Both the position numbers and the translations under genes were made by a program. A DNA stretch of 64,000 nt from Alkalihalophilus pseudofirmus (GTDB taxonomy: Bacteria; Bacillota; Bacilli; Bacillales; Bacillaceae_D). The stretch covers positions 2,584,001-2,648,000 of the forward strand of contig NZ_CP117835.1 of NCBI RefSeq assembly GCF_029094545.1, read 5' to 3'. Shown here one piece after another: positions 37,547 to 48,039 of the stretch (positions within the stretch are counted from its first letter, which is position 1; each line of letters begins with the position of its first letter). The notes beneath the pieces were generated by a model. The model saw only the letters and a program-made list of their open reading frames with translations. It ran no database searches and was not told the DNA's origin.

Positions 37547-37780
37547 CTACTGACGGCTGTTTATGTAATCAACGACATCAGCAACAGTCGAAATTTTCTC
37601 AGCTTCTTCATCAGAAATCTCAAGATCAAACTCATCTTCAAGCTCCATAACAAGCTCAACTACGTCTAATGAATCTGCGCCTAAATCATCCTTGAATGAA
37701 GCTTCCGGTTTTACGTCTGCTTCCTCAACACCTAAACGATCAACAACGATCGTCGTTACACGTGATAATGTATCTGCCAT
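37547..37780 (-). CDS. acpP: Acyl carrier protein
   Basis: A 77-residue acidic carrier of fatty-acyl chains. The phosphopantetheine serine lies in [13 protein letters not shown] (Ser near residue 36). It has a strong promoter of its own and a strong ribosome-binding site, fitting the large amount of ACP cells need. Located between fabG and rnc as in B. subtilis. Confidence 0.98.
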   Translation of the reverse strand: MADTLSRVTTIVVDRLGVEEADVKPEASFKDDLGADSLDVVELVMELEDEFDLEISDEEAEKISTVADVVDYINSRQ

Positions 37781-37820
37781 GTACGTTCACCCCCTCTCAA
37801 GTCGTGTGAAAGCTAGAAGA

Positions 37821-37849
37821 ATTTTAACGGTAAAGAAGCAACATGTCAA
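37821..37849 (-). promoter_or_regulatory. Strong sigma-A promoter of acpP
   Basis: On the minus strand TTGACA (37844-37849), 17 bp, then TAAAAT (37821-37826), in the fabG-acpP gap. Confidence 0.75.
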
Positions 37850-37869
37850 TACCGTATTGAACTTTCCTT

Positions 37870-38613
37870 TTACTGCATAACCATACCGCCATCAACATTC
37901 AGCGTTTGGCCAGTTATGTACGCTGCATCATCACTAGCTAAAAAGCGCACGACAGAGGCAATATGTTCAGGCTTGCCTAGAGCTCCTAAAGGAATCTGCC
38001 CAAGCATCACTGCTTTCATATCTTCTGTTAATTCATCAGTCATATCTGTTGTAATAAAGCCAGGTGCGACAGCATTCACTAAAATATTTCTGTTAGCAAG
38101 TTCTCTTGCCATTGTCTTAGTTAAACCGATGACACCAGCTTTTGCTGCTACGTAATTTGCTTGCCCGGCATTACCTAAAATACCCACTACCGAAGCTACA
38201 TTAATTATTCTCCCGTAGCGCTGCTTCATCATTTGACGGGTCACAGCCTTAGAGCAGTTAAATACTCCTTTAAGGTTTGTATCAATCACTGCATCCCAAT
38301 CATCTTCTTTCATTCTCATGAGAAGATTGTCACGAGTAATACCTGCGTTATTAACAAGAATATCTACTCGGCCAAATGCCTCGATTGATTCTTTTATCAT
38401 AGCTTGGACGCTTTCGCTGTTAGCCACACCTGCTTGAACAGCCAGTGCATCCACACCTAATTCTTTACATGAAGCAACTACTTCTTCAGCTTTAGCGACA
38501 CTTCCTGCATAATTCACCACAATATTTGCGCCGTTTTTAGCAAGTTCTAGTGCAATAGCACGCCCGATTCCTCGTGATGCACCTGTTACGACTGCGACTT
38601 TCCCTTGTAGCAT
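37870..38613 (-). CDS. fabG: 3-oxoacyl-ACP reductase FabG
   Basis: NADPH-dependent reductase of fatty acid elongation. SDR features: [10 protein letters not shown] near the N-terminus, NNAG, and the catalytic Ser-Tyr-Lys in NVASVVG and YVAAKAG. Length 247. The start overlaps the fabD stop by one base. Part of the fapR operon. Confidence 0.96.
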   Translation of the reverse strand: MLQGKVAVVTGASRGIGRAIALELAKNGANIVVNYAGSVAKAEEVVASCKELGVDALAVQAGVANSESVQAMIKESIEAFGRVDILVNNAGITRDNLLMRMKEDDWDAVIDTNLKGVFNCSKAVTRQMMKQRYGRIINVASVVGILGNAGQANYVAAKAGVIGLTKTMARELANRNILVNAVAPGFITTDMTDELTEDMKAVMLGQIPLGALGKPEHIASVVRFLASDDAAYITGQTLNVDGGMVMQ

Positions 38614-39560
38614 TATTCCTTCACTCCTTCAAGTTTAGCGACCACTTTATTAAGGCTTTCTCGATCATTTACAGCAAAAGCTTGCGCGCGGCGGTTTACT
38701 TTTTTCACGAGACCCGTTAATACATTTCCTGAACCGACTTCAATAAATGTATCGACTCCAAGATCTTGTAGTTCTCTAATCGTTTCTTCCCAACGCACAG
38801 GAGAATATACTTGCTCTACTAATTTTTGTTCGATCTCATTCGCATCTGTTTGCGCTTTAGCTGTCACATTTGCAATGACAGGAACTTTTGCATCTTTAAT
38901 CGTGATTTCCTTTAATACATCTTCTAGTTTATCTGCAGCAGGCTTCATTAAAGATGAATGGAATGGCCCGCTTACCGGAAGTGGAATTACCCGTTTAGCC
39001 CCTTTTTCTTTAGCAAGTTCACCACATAGAGCAACGCCTTCGCTAGAACCAGAAATAACAATTTGCCCAGGACAGTTTAGATTCGCAAGTTCTGCCACAT
39101 GCCCTTTTGCTTGAATCTCCTTACATACTTCGGCTAAGAGATCTGCTTCCATACCAAGAACAGCAGACATGGCGCCTTCCCCGTAAGGAACCGCTTCTTC
39201 CATAAATAAACCGCGATTATGTACTGCATACACAGCATCTTCAAAAGATAGAGACCCGGCAGCAACCAGCGCACTGTACTCTCCTAAACTGTGTCCGGCT
39301 ACATAATCAGGTGTTATATTTTCTTCTTTTAATAGTTCTAGAACCGCAATACTCATTGTTACAAGTGCAGGCTGAGTATTCTCAGTGCGGCGGAGCTTCT
39401 CTTCTGGCCCCTCTGCCATAATTTTTGTTAAAGAATATCCGAGCCTGGAATCAGCACGATCTAGAATTTCCTTACATTTTGGCTCATTCGTTCTGAGTTC
39501 TACTCCCATCCCAACAGCTTGTGAGCCTTGTCCTGGAAATAAAAAAGCGATTTTCCCCAT
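38613..39560 (-). CDS. fabD: Malonyl-CoA:ACP transacylase FabD
   Basis: Transfers malonyl groups from CoA to ACP. Motifs [14 protein letters not shown] and the catalytic serine in [15 protein letters not shown] (near residue 90), with SGPFHSSLM later. Length 315. The chosen ATG follows GGGAGG at eight bases; an upstream ATG is inside that site. Confidence 0.97.
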   Translation of the reverse strand: MGKIAFLFPGQGSQAVGMGVELRTNEPKCKEILDRADSRLGYSLTKIMAEGPEEKLRRTENTQPALVTMSIAVLELLKEENITPDYVAGHSLGEYSALVAAGSLSFEDAVYAVHNRGLFMEEAVPYGEGAMSAVLGMEADLLAEVCKEIQAKGHVAELANLNCPGQIVISGSSEGVALCGELAKEKGAKRVIPLPVSGPFHSSLMKPAADKLEDVLKEITIKDAKVPVIANVTAKAQTDANEIEQKLVEQVYSPVRWEETIRELQDLGVDTFIEVGSGNVLTGLVKKVNRRAQAFAVNDRESLNKVVAKLEGVKE

Positions 39561-39578
39561 TAGTTTCCTCCCCATTCT

Positions 39579-40580
39579 CTACTTGCTTTGTGTAGAATTT
39601 ATTGTAGCAACTTCTGTTTGAATGATGGTTGTAACCTGCTCTTCTACCATTTGTCTTGCTTGTCTGATCGCATGGTATACAGCCACTTCATCAGAGGAAC
39701 CATGTGCTTTAATGACAGGTGCCTTAAGCCCAAACAGTCCCGCACCGCCATACTCTGAATAACTTAGTTGACTTTTAATATCTTTAAAGCTTGACTTAAG
39801 CATTCCAGCTGCAAGTTTATTTTTCACAGATTTCGTTAGTTCCTTTTTCAACAAAGAAAATAAAGTTCCTGCTGTTCCTTCAATTGTTTTTAAGACTAAA
39901 TTCCCTGCAAAGCCATCACAAACTACTACATCAGCGACCCCGTTCATAAGATCTCTGGCTTCGACGTTTCCGATAAAATGAAAATTGGCTGCTTCTAGGA
40001 GCGGGAACGCTTCTTTTGTTAATTCGTTTCCTTTTCCGCTCTCAGTACCGACATTTAATAGTCCTACACGAGGCTTTTTAACTTTTTGTACTTTTTCCAT
40101 ATATGTATTTCCAATGATTGCATATTGAAGCAGCTGCTCTGGTTTTGCATCCATATTAGCCCCTACATCAAGCAGCAAAAATCCATTGCCGTCAAGTGTT
40201 GGCAGCATTGGTGAGAGGGCAGGTCGATCAATTCCTTTAATCCGGCCAACATGCAATAGCCCTGCTGTCATTAAAGCGCCCGTATTTCCTGCCGATATGC
40301 TGGCATCAGCACGCCCTTCTCGTACTTCACGCACACTAAGAACCATCGAAGCTTCCTTTTTTCTGCGGACAGCTGTTGTCGGCTGATCTGTATCTTCAAT
40401 TTTCTCTGTTGTATGCAGAATCGTAATATTTGTATCATCTTTTAAATGTGGACGAATGTCTGATTCATTGCCCACGAGCGTTATTTCCAGCCCGGAAAAA
40501 TCTTTCACTGCTTGCTCGGCAGCTGCTACTTGGGCACGCGGTGCATGATCTCCGCCCATTGCATCAATTGCAATTCTCAT
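39579..40580 (-). CDS. plsX: Phosphate acyltransferase PlsX
   Basis: Makes acyl-phosphate from acyl-ACP, the first step of phospholipid synthesis, used by PlsY. The start is [13 protein letters not shown]; further motifs are [10 protein letters not shown] and VCDGFAGN. Length 333. The ATG follows AAGGAG at seven bases; two weaker in-frame starts lie upstream. Acyl-phosphate is also the product of FakA/FakB, encoded nearby. Confidence 0.97.
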   Translation of the reverse strand: MRIAIDAMGGDHAPRAQVAAAEQAVKDFSGLEITLVGNESDIRPHLKDDTNITILHTTEKIEDTDQPTTAVRRKKEASMVLSVREVREGRADASISAGNTGALMTAGLLHVGRIKGIDRPALSPMLPTLDGNGFLLLDVGANMDAKPEQLLQYAIIGNTYMEKVQKVKKPRVGLLNVGTESGKGNELTKEAFPLLEAANFHFIGNVEARDLMNGVADVVVCDGFAGNLVLKTIEGTAGTLFSLLKKELTKSVKNKLAAGMLKSSFKDIKSQLSYSEYGGAGLFGLKAPVIKAHGSSDEVAVYHAIRQARQMVEEQVTTIIQTEVATINSTQSK

Positions 40581-40597
40581 TTTCATTCTCCTTTTTT

Positions 40598-41158
40598 TCA
40601 ACCTATATCATTGTTGCGATACATCACAAACTCACCCTGAAAAACCATTTCTTGGTCTACAAAGCTCTCTACTTTAACAGTGGTACGCCCTTGTTCTGTC
40701 AGTAATACACTCGCTTTGGCTATAACCCTTTCGCCGGCTTTAACCTGCCGTGTAAAGTGAATGACAGCCCGCTGTGTCAATGCAAGCGGATCATCTATGA
40801 TCGCCACTGCCAGCGAGTTCGCTTGGGCAAATAGATGATGCCCTCTTGCAATACCTGAACGACTAAAGACATGTTCGTTTTGTACATCTAAAATGGATAT
40901 CGCTCGTTCATCAAGCTGTAAATCGACAATTTCCCCGATCACCTCATCAGGATGAAGCGCACGAACATCATCAAGCTGCTGTTTAGCAACATCTTTAATT
41001 CTCTCACGAAGTTCAGGGATTGCAAGTTCCATTCTATCAAGCCTAATCGTTTGAATACTTACGGAAAAACGCTTGGCAAGCTCTTCATCTGTCATAAATG
41101 GATTGCTTGCCAGCGTTTCTTGTAAAATCGATTGGCGTTCTTTTTTACGTCTTTTCAT
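40598..41158 (-). CDS. fapR: Lipid synthesis repressor FapR
   Basis: Repressor of fatty acid and phospholipid genes, released by malonyl-CoA. The N-terminal helix-turn-helix is [20 protein letters not shown] (about residues 22-41); the hot-dog effector domain contains [20 protein letters not shown]. Length 186. It heads the operon and its operator lies just downstream of its promoter -10, so it is autoregulated. Confidence 0.97.
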   Translation of the reverse strand: MKRRKKERQSILQETLASNPFMTDEELAKRFSVSIQTIRLDRMELAIPELRERIKDVAKQQLDDVRALHPDEVIGEIVDLQLDERAISILDVQNEHVFSRSGIARGHHLFAQANSLAVAIIDDPLALTQRAVIHFTRQVKAGERVIAKASVLLTEQGRTTVKVESFVDQEMVFQGEFVMYRNNDIG

Positions 41159-41288
41159 ATCTTGCCCTACCACCCTTTACCTAGGTGCAGACACCTCACG
41201 ATATTACTTTTCAAGCAAAGTCATAAAAAGTGCGTGAAAAGCTTGTGACGATCGCAGCCCTGTTGGTTCAATCAAACAACTCATATTT

Positions 41289-41305
41289 ATATGACTAGGT
41301 ACTAA
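41289..41305 (-). promoter_or_regulatory. FapR operator
   Basis: The minus strand reads TTAGTACCTAGTCATAT. The B. subtilis FapR box is a 17-bp sequence of the form TTAGTACCTAGTCTTAA. It overlaps the expected start of transcription, so binding would block initiation. Confidence 0.85.
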
Positions 41306-41309
41306 GAGT

Positions 41310-41338
41310 AGTATATAATTGCACACTTATAATTTCAA
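41310..41338 (-). promoter_or_regulatory. Sigma-A promoter of fapR-plsX-fabD-fabG
   Basis: On the minus strand TTGAAA (41333-41338), 17 bp, then TATACT (41310-41315), beginning right after the recG stop and followed at once by the FapR box. Confidence 0.75.
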
Positions 41339-41341
41339 TAG

Positions 41342-43390
41342 TTAATCAAGCTTTTCTCCAGCAAATACACCAGAGTCCTCTAAGTACTTTCTAAAGTAGC
41401 TGTAGACAGGGTTTTCAAAGAAATCAGCTTTGTTTACTAATTCAGCTGCATCTTGCCTGGCCACTTCAAGCGCCCGGTAATCATGAACCACATCAGCTAC
41501 TTTAAAATTAGGAAGTCCGCTTTGTTTGGAACCGAAGAAATCTCCAGGTCCTCGCAGTTCCAAATCTCTCTCAGACAACACAAACCCATCATTTGTTTCA
41601 GTCATAATCCGCATCCGCTCTTTACCAACTTCTGACTTCGGGTCAGCAAGCAATATACAATAAGACTGGGCATCACCTCGTCCTACCCTGCCTCTTAATT
41701 GATGAAGCTGAGCAAGTCCGAAGCGCTCGGCGTCATAAATAACCATAACAGTAGCATTAGGCACATTCACACCGACTTCAACCACAGTAGTCGATACTAA
41801 AATTTGTGTCGAATTCTCACTAAACGCTTCCATCACTTCATCTTTTTCCTTTGGATGAAGACGCCCATGCATTAAGCCGACTTTAAACTTCCCGCTGTAA
41901 TGCTGCTGGAGGATCGCATGAACATCAATCGCATTTTGCACATCGAGTGATTCCGACTCTTCAATAAGCGGACAAATGACATAGGCTTGTCTCCCTGCGT
42001 GCAATTCTTTTTCAATAAAACCAAGCACACGGTCTAACATGTCATGTTTTGTCCAATACGTTTCAATTACCTTCCGCCCGGCAGGCATCTCATCAATAAT
42101 TGATACATCCATATCCCCAAAAACGGAAATAGCAAGCGTTCTAGGAATTGGTGTTGCCGTCATAAATAATACGTCAGGATGCTCCCCTTTATCTCGAAGC
42201 ACTCTTCTTTGTTCTACACCGAAACGATGCTGCTCATCTGTAATGACAAGACCTAAGTCGTGAAAGATGACATCTTCTTGAATGAGCGCATGAGTGCCAA
42301 CAGCAATATGCATCTCCCCTGATTCAAGGCGCTCGAGCCTCTCTCTTCTTTTCTTCCCTTTGACTGAACCTGATAAGAGCTCAACTTCAATCCCAAATGG
42401 TTCAAGGAGAGGTTTAAGCGAGGAGACATGCTGCTCTGCTAATATTTCTGTGGGCACCATTAGTGCTGCTTGTTTTCCGGCTTGAACGACGGCATACATA
42501 CACACGGCCGCAACGACGGTTTTTCCGGATCCGACATCCCCTTGTAAAAGGCGGTTCATCCGGTAATCAGATTCAATATCATGAAGAATATCTTTCACTA
42601 CTCTTTTTTGAGCACCCGTAAGCGGGAAGGGGAGTCCGCTCACAAAATCTCTCACCTTGTTTCGATCAAGCATAAGCGGCACACCGACTGATTGTTCACG
42701 GTTTATTTTTCGATATGCTTGCATTTTTAACTGAAAGAAAAGAAATTCCTCATAGACCATTCTTCGCCGTGCGTGTTTTGTTGCTTCATCTTTTGATGGA
42801 TAATGCAGACGGTAGATCGCTTCTCTTTTAGTTGGAAGCTTGTATTTTTCTAAAAACGATTCCGGAAGCACCTCAGGTATATCCTCACCGTATTGCTGCA
42901 TCGCTTGATAAATATATTTTTTAAGTGATTTTGACGTCAATTTGCCTGATACTGAATAGACAGGCACGATCGTCTGTTCTTTTTCTACTCTGCCTGGATG
43001 GCACTCGCTGCCGGCGATGGTCATTCTATGCTGATCCCATTTTCCTGTAACGGTAACCTCCTGGCCGATTTGAAAGTACTTTTTTAGAAACGCCCGATTA
43101 AAAAAAGTAACCGTTATTAAAATTTGATTGACTAACAGCCTTACGGACAAGCGGTTTTTTTTCTTTCCGTAGTAGCGGATCGATGGTTCACTTTGCACTA
43201 CACCGACTACCGTTACTCTCTCATCATGCTTTGTATCTTGTAAATCTTTTAACTGGTAATCCTCATACCGAAAAGGGAAGTGCTCGATTAAGTCTTGGAC
43301 TGTATGAACATTCATCCCAGCCATTTGTTTTGCGGTTTCCTCACCGACTCCTTTTACTTCGGTAACCGGTAAACTCATGATGTGATTCAT
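41342..43390 (-). CDS. recG: ATP-dependent DNA helicase RecG
   Basis: Branch-migrating helicase that regresses stalled forks. The N-terminal OB-fold wedge domain is at about residues 50-150; helicase motifs are LLQGDVGSGKTVVAA (Walker A), ITDEQHRFG (DEQH box), FMTATPIPRTLA, and QLRGRVGRG. Length 682. The start overlaps the sdaAA stop by four bases. Confidence 0.97.
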   Translation of the reverse strand: MNHIMSLPVTEVKGVGEETAKQMAGMNVHTVQDLIEHFPFRYEDYQLKDLQDTKHDERVTVVGVVQSEPSIRYYGKKKNRLSVRLLVNQILITVTFFNRAFLKKYFQIGQEVTVTGKWDQHRMTIAGSECHPGRVEKEQTIVPVYSVSGKLTSKSLKKYIYQAMQQYGEDIPEVLPESFLEKYKLPTKREAIYRLHYPSKDEATKHARRRMVYEEFLFFQLKMQAYRKINREQSVGVPLMLDRNKVRDFVSGLPFPLTGAQKRVVKDILHDIESDYRMNRLLQGDVGSGKTVVAAVCMYAVVQAGKQAALMVPTEILAEQHVSSLKPLLEPFGIEVELLSGSVKGKKRRERLERLESGEMHIAVGTHALIQEDVIFHDLGLVITDEQHRFGVEQRRVLRDKGEHPDVLFMTATPIPRTLAISVFGDMDVSIIDEMPAGRKVIETYWTKHDMLDRVLGFIEKELHAGRQAYVICPLIEESESLDVQNAIDVHAILQQHYSGKFKVGLMHGRLHPKEKDEVMEAFSENSTQILVSTTVVEVGVNVPNATVMVIYDAERFGLAQLHQLRGRVGRGDAQSYCILLADPKSEVGKERMRIMTETNDGFVLSERDLELRGPGDFFGSKQSGLPNFKVADVVHDYRALEVARQDAAELVNKADFFENPVYSYFRKYLEDSGVFAGEKLD

Positions 43391-44274
43391 TTCTTATCAA
43401 GCGATACACCAAAAATTTTGGCTTCTAGCTCCCGTCCAGTTGGTGTCGCTGCTAATCCTCCTTGAGCTGTTTCACGGAGAGCTTCAGGCATCGTTTGTCC
43501 AATTTTATACATCGCATCAATCACTTCATCGCATGGAATTCTGCTTGTAATGCCTGCTAATGCCATGTCCGCTGCCACCACAGCATTTGATGCTCCCATT
43601 GCATTACGTTTCACACACGGTACTTCTACAAGCCCTGCCACAGGATCACATACAAGACCAAGCATATTTTTCAAAGCAATTGCCATTGCTTCTGCGGATT
43701 GACTCGGCGTGCCTCCAGCAAGCTCTACTAAGGCTGCTGCTGCCATTCCGGTTGCAGAGCCCACCTCAGCCTGGCATCCTCCAGCCGCACCAGAGATAGA
43801 AGCATTATTCGCTACTACAAATCCGAAAGCACCTGATGCAAATAAATAACCAATCATCGCATCTTCTGTCGGATTTAATTTTGCTTCTAGTCCGAATAAT
43901 ACTCCCGGTACAACGCCTGCAGCACCTGCTGTCGGCGTGGCGCAGATCGTTCCCATTGCAGCATTTACTTCATTCGTTGCAACTGCTTTACTAACCGCAT
44001 CTAATAAGACATCACTAGATAGAAAATTGCCTTTTTTAATATATTCTTGTAACTTGACCGCATCTCCGCCAGTTAGGCCGGATACTGAACGAACATTTTC
44101 AGAAATTCCTCTTTCAACTGCGGCTCTCATCACCTTCAAATTTTCTCTCATTTGATTTATGACGACCTCTCGTGATTTGCCGCTTACTTCTACTTCCTGT
44201 CTGATCATCACTTCAGAAATAGGTATATCTTGTGATTCAGCTAATTCTACAAGCTCCGCCACATTACGAAACAT
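43387..44274 (-). CDS. sdaAA: L-serine dehydratase, alpha subunit
   Basis: Iron-sulfur enzyme that deaminates L-serine to pyruvate. Conserved Gly/Ala-rich and cysteine motifs are present: GTICATPTAGAAGVVPG, GGCQAEVGSATGMA, and CDPVAGLVEVPCVKRNA, which provide cluster ligands. Length 295. Start after AGGAGG; an ATG seven codons upstream overlaps that site. It pairs with sdaAB and is coupled to recG. Confidence 0.95.
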   Translation of the reverse strand: MFRNVAELVELAESQDIPISEVMIRQEVEVSGKSREVVINQMRENLKVMRAAVERGISENVRSVSGLTGGDAVKLQEYIKKGNFLSSDVLLDAVSKAVATNEVNAAMGTICATPTAGAAGVVPGVLFGLEAKLNPTEDAMIGYLFASGAFGFVVANNASISGAAGGCQAEVGSATGMAAAALVELAGGTPSQSAEAMAIALKNMLGLVCDPVAGLVEVPCVKRNAMGASNAVVAADMALAGITSRIPCDEVIDAMYKIGQTMPEALRETAQGGLAATPTGRELEAKIFGVSLDKK

Positions 44275-44300
44275 ATTCATTCCTCCTACTAGCATTCAGC

Positions 44301-44963
44301 CTAATCATGAATCTTTGTCACTTTCACGATATTTGGCAGGCTTTCTAGTTCTTTTAAAATAGTATTTGGTACATTTTGGTCAACTTCTATCACCATAAGA
44401 GCTTCTTTCCCTTTTTCTTTTCGCGATACTTCCATATGTCCAATATTAATTTCATGCTTAGCAAGCACATTCGATACGCCTGCTATCACACCATACCGGT
44501 CATTATGAACGACTAATATAGCAGGATGATTTCCAGAAAGCTTTAATTGAAATCCATTCAGCTCAATAATTTCTATTTTACCGCCCCCAATGGAGATACC
44601 AACGAGTTCAATTGTGACCTCTCCTTTAGTTAACACCACTTTAGCCGTATTGGGGTGATCCGTTAAGGCTTCTTCCTCATGAAAATGAATATCAATCTTT
44701 TCATCTTTCGCAATTGTAAGCGCATTCGTAATCCTAGAATCGAAGGTGTCAAAGTCTAATATTCCTCCAACGATCGCTACGTCTGTCCCATGTCCTCTAT
44801 ACGTTTTAGCAAATGATCCATAAAAATAAATATCTGCACGATCTGGTTTTTCTGCAAACAATGTTCTTGCTACTCTCCCTATTCTCGCTGCTCCTGCAGT
44901 GTGAGAACTTGAAGGCCCAATCATAATAGGTCCAATAATATCAAACACTGTACGATACTTCAT
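44301..44963 (-). CDS. sdaAB: L-serine dehydratase, beta subunit
   Basis: The N-terminal part has the conserved IGPIMIGPSSSHTAGAARI motif; the C-terminus is an ACT-like domain (about residues 145-220, VVHNDRYGVIAGVSNVLAKH). Length 220. The ATG follows AGGAGG. Confidence 0.95.
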   Translation of the reverse strand: MKYRTVFDIIGPIMIGPSSSHTAGAARIGRVARTLFAEKPDRADIYFYGSFAKTYRGHGTDVAIVGGILDFDTFDSRITNALTIAKDEKIDIHFHEEEALTDHPNTAKVVLTKGEVTIELVGISIGGGKIEIIELNGFQLKLSGNHPAILVVHNDRYGVIAGVSNVLAKHEINIGHMEVSRKEKGKEALMVIEVDQNVPNTILKELESLPNIVKVTKIHD

Positions 44964-45040
44964 AGCTTTCCTCCTGTGATTATCATCCATATACTACTAC
45001 AATTCTCTAGAAACGACGAAATGAAACCTATCTACAAAGC

Positions 45041-45081
45041 AAAAATATCCCTACCTAGCTATGGTGCAGGCAGGAATATTC
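45041..45081 (-). terminator. Terminator after degV
   Basis: AATATTCCTGCCT pairs with AGGTAGGGATATT (two mispairs), then a T-rich tail on the minus strand. It splits the yloU-fakA-degV unit from sdaAB-sdaAA-recG. Confidence 0.7.
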
Positions 45082-45091
45082 TTATGATTCA

Positions 45092-45946
45092 TCATGCTTT
45101 TGTGATGGAAAAGGCAACAGTGCCCGGGCCGACGTGTGCACCGATTACGGCTCCAATATCTGTCATCACTTCTGATTCCACATTAAATTCAGCTCGCATT
45201 CGATCCAGCATTTCACGAGCGAGCTCTTCGTTTACAGCATGTGAGACGCCAACATGAACACGAGCTTGTCCATATTGATCACGCAGCACTTCTAAAATAC
45301 GACTTAACGCCTTCTTCTGACCACGTACTTTTTCTACAGGGTACACTTCCCCGTCTTCTGTCAGGCTGAGAATGGGCTTAATTTTTAACAATGAACCAAG
45401 CATAGCTGACGCTTTTCCGATTCGGCCATTCTTTTGCAGAAATTCAAGCGTATCTACTAAGAAATACACCTTCGTGTCGTTCATTAACTCATCAATACGG
45501 CTAAGACATTCTTCAACTGACTTTCCTTCTTTAGCCATCTTCGCGACTTCAACAACGATTATTCCAATCGCATAGGATGCTCGCTTCGAGTCAATCACAT
45601 GAAGCTTATCAGAAAGATCCAGTGATTGCTTTGCAATCATGGCAGCTTGGTATGTCCCGCTCATTTTAGATGATAAATGAATCGAGATGATCGTTGTATC
45701 CTCTTCAGTAAGCAGCTCACGATACAATTCTTCAAATTGATAAGGAGTCGGCTGAGATGTTGAAGGGATCCGATCCTCTGCTACAACCTTCTCATAAAAC
45801 TCAGTCGATGTTAAAGTGACTCCATCTTGATATGTCTCTTCTTCAGAGAAGATCACGTTTAATGGAATGACCGTAATGTTTAATTGTTCAGCAAGCTCCT
45901 TTGGAATATCCGCTGTGCTATCTGTTACCACTACTACTTTTGACAT
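45092..45946 (-). CDS. DegV family fatty-acid-binding protein (probable FakB)
   Basis: DegV proteins hold a fatty acid and, as FakB, present it to the kinase FakA. The family pattern is clear: VVVTDSTADIPKELA at the start, STSQPTPYQFEELY, IISIHLSSKMSGTYQAA, and LVDTLEFLQKNGRIG. Length 284. It lies 21 bases after fakA, a direct genomic pairing; B. subtilis keeps its degV paralogs elsewhere. Calling it FakB is inference from that pairing. Confidence 0.88.
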   Translation of the reverse strand: MSKVVVVTDSTADIPKELAEQLNITVIPLNVIFSEEETYQDGVTLTSTEFYEKVVAEDRIPSTSQPTPYQFEELYRELLTEEDTTIISIHLSSKMSGTYQAAMIAKQSLDLSDKLHVIDSKRASYAIGIIVVEVAKMAKEGKSVEECLSRIDELMNDTKVYFLVDTLEFLQKNGRIGKASAMLGSLLKIKPILSLTEDGEVYPVEKVRGQKKALSRILEVLRDQYGQARVHVGVSHAVNEELAREMLDRMRAEFNVESEVMTDIGAVIGAHVGPGTVAFSITKA

Positions 45947-45967
45947 ACAATCCAACCCCCGTACGGA

Positions 45968-47653
45968 TTATTCAACCGAGAAAATATATGAGTATAGTGG
46001 CTGATTACCTAAATGGATATCTACCTCTACATCTGGATACTCACTCTCAATGTAGGCAGCTAACTCATCTGTTAACTCACTGCTTGCATCTTCCCCTTGC
46101 AGGATTGTAATAATCTCACTATTTTCATCCATTAACTTTTGCAGCAGCTCTTTTGTAACCTCTAGTACATCGGCACCTGAGCTGACGATCTTTTTCTCTG
46201 CAATTCCCATGAAATCATCTTTTTTAATATCGATACCATCAATATTTGTATCACGAACAGCGAATGTAACTTGTCCTGTTTTCACATGAGACATTGCCTC
46301 TTTCATTCCTTGTGCATTTGCATCAAGCGCATCTGATGGGTTAAATGCGAGTAGTGCAGCAAGTCCTTGAGGAACAGTTTTAGAAGGAATGACAACCGCT
46401 TTTGCATCCACTACTTGCGCAGCCTGTTCTGCTGCCATAATGATATTCCCGTTGTTAGGAAGAATAATTACTTTTTCTGCGTTTACTTCTTCAATCGCAC
46501 GCACAATATCCTCAGTACTAGGATTCATCGTTTGCCCGCCTTGAATGACAGCACTTGCTCCTAAGCCTTCAAACAGCTTGGCAATACCATCGCCCATAGA
46601 TACCGTTACAATACCGTATTCACTCTTTTCCTTCGGTGTGGCCGCAGGGGCTTCTTCGCCTCCATATACAGCCTTCGTTTCGTCTAGAAGGTGGGTATGT
46701 TGTTCACGCATATTCTCAATTTTAATGTTGATTAGATCACCAAAACGTTGAGCTTTCGATAGAACTGCTCCTGGTTCCTCTGCGTGAATATGTACTTTCA
46801 GAAGATCTTCATCAGATACAACTAAAAGTGAATCACCATGTTCACTTAGTTCATTACGGAATGATGTTTCATCAAATGGATTAGCAGCTAATTTCTCTTG
46901 CTCAAAACGCACCATCACTTCTGTACAATAGCCAAATTCAATATCTTCTGTAGACATATGACTTTGAGCATTGTGATGTTCAATTTTCACAAGATCCTCC
47001 ATTTGCGGCTCTTCAGGCAATGAATCAGATAGCTTTTCACCTTTAAGCACTGCTAAAAATCCTTCGTAAATATAAACTAATCCTTGCCCACCAGAATCAA
47101 CCACTCCAACCTCTTTTAATACAGGGAGAAGATCCGGTGTTCTTTTTAAAGAAGCACGTGCTTCTTTAAGCACTTCTTCCATCATTGCTATGACATCTTT
47201 TTCATGTTTGGCTGTTTTCACAGCGTGTTTTGCCGCATCTTTTGCAACAGTTAGAATCGTTCCTTCAACAGGTTTCATAACCGCCTTATATGCTGTTTCA
47301 ACACCATGTTCAAATGCCTTAGCTAAATCTAGTGCACCAATCGACTCTTTACCTTCTACATCCTTAGAGAAACCACGGAATAATTGAGATAAGATAACAC
47401 CGGAATTACCACGTGCTCCCATTAAGAGTCCTTTTGCAAAAGAGGCAGCGACCTTACCTGCATTATCACTAACTTGTGCTTTCACTTCTTTTACCCCAGA
47501 AGTAATGGACAAGTTCATATTTGTACCTGTATCTCCATCCGGAACAGGGAATACATTAAGTGAATCCACCACTTTAACATGTTTTGATAAATTAGCTGCC
47601 CCTTCGACAAACATATGGGCAAGTTTTTTTCCTTCAATCGAATTTACTGACAC
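45968..47653 (-). CDS. fakA: Fatty acid kinase FakA (YloV)
   Basis: Phosphorylates FakB-bound fatty acids to acyl-phosphate. The N-terminal DhaL/Dak2-like domain has PVPDGDTGTNMNLS (metal-binding Asp residues) and GARGNSGVILSQLFRG. The middle and C-terminal parts bind FakB; ILPNNGNIIMAAEQAAQ is conserved. Length 561. Together with degV and the nearby plsX it forms a route for exogenous fatty acids into phospholipids. Confidence 0.95.
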   Translation of the reverse strand: MSVNSIEGKKLAHMFVEGAANLSKHVKVVDSLNVFPVPDGDTGTNMNLSITSGVKEVKAQVSDNAGKVAASFAKGLLMGARGNSGVILSQLFRGFSKDVEGKESIGALDLAKAFEHGVETAYKAVMKPVEGTILTVAKDAAKHAVKTAKHEKDVIAMMEEVLKEARASLKRTPDLLPVLKEVGVVDSGGQGLVYIYEGFLAVLKGEKLSDSLPEEPQMEDLVKIEHHNAQSHMSTEDIEFGYCTEVMVRFEQEKLAANPFDETSFRNELSEHGDSLLVVSDEDLLKVHIHAEEPGAVLSKAQRFGDLINIKIENMREQHTHLLDETKAVYGGEEAPAATPKEKSEYGIVTVSMGDGIAKLFEGLGASAVIQGGQTMNPSTEDIVRAIEEVNAEKVIILPNNGNIIMAAEQAAQVVDAKAVVIPSKTVPQGLAALLAFNPSDALDANAQGMKEAMSHVKTGQVTFAVRDTNIDGIDIKKDDFMGIAEKKIVSSGADVLEVTKELLQKLMDENSEIITILQGEDASSELTDELAAYIESEYPDVEVDIHLGNQPLYSYIFSVE

Positions 47654-47676
47654 AACAAGCTCCTCCTAACTACACC

Positions 47677-48039
47677 TTACGGATTAGTAACGCGGACGCC
47701 TTGAACAAAAATATTCACGGAATCAACATCTAACCCTAACATTTGTTCTAACTGATACTTCACTTTCGTTTGGACATTGTAAGCTACTTCAGAAATTTTT
47801 GTACCATAGCTTACGATAATGTACATATCGATATGAATTTCCTCATCGATCTCACGAATTACCACACCGCGGCGAAAGTTTTCTTTTCCTAACAAATCAG
47901 TAATACCATCCTTGATTTGCTTTTGGGAAGCCATACCAACAATACCGTAACAATCGACTGCTGCTCCGCCAGCAATTGTAGCTACTACATCTTTAGAAAC
48001 ATCTACAACACCTAGTTGGGTTTTCATTTCAATGGACAT
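47677..48039 (-). CDS. yloU: Asp23/YloU family protein
   Basis: A 120-residue Asp23-domain protein of unknown exact role. Family features: YGIVGMASQ, DMYIIVSYGTKISEVAYNVQ and VNIFVQGVRV. It lies just before fakA and diverges from rpmB, as in B. subtilis. Possible -10 sequences (TATAGT, TAAAAT) lie upstream but no clear -35. Confidence 0.92.
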   Translation of the reverse strand: MSIEMKTQLGVVDVSKDVVATIAGGAAVDCYGIVGMASQKQIKDGITDLLGKENFRRGVVIREIDEEIHIDMYIIVSYGTKISEVAYNVQTKVKYQLEQMLGLDVDSVNIFVQGVRVTNP

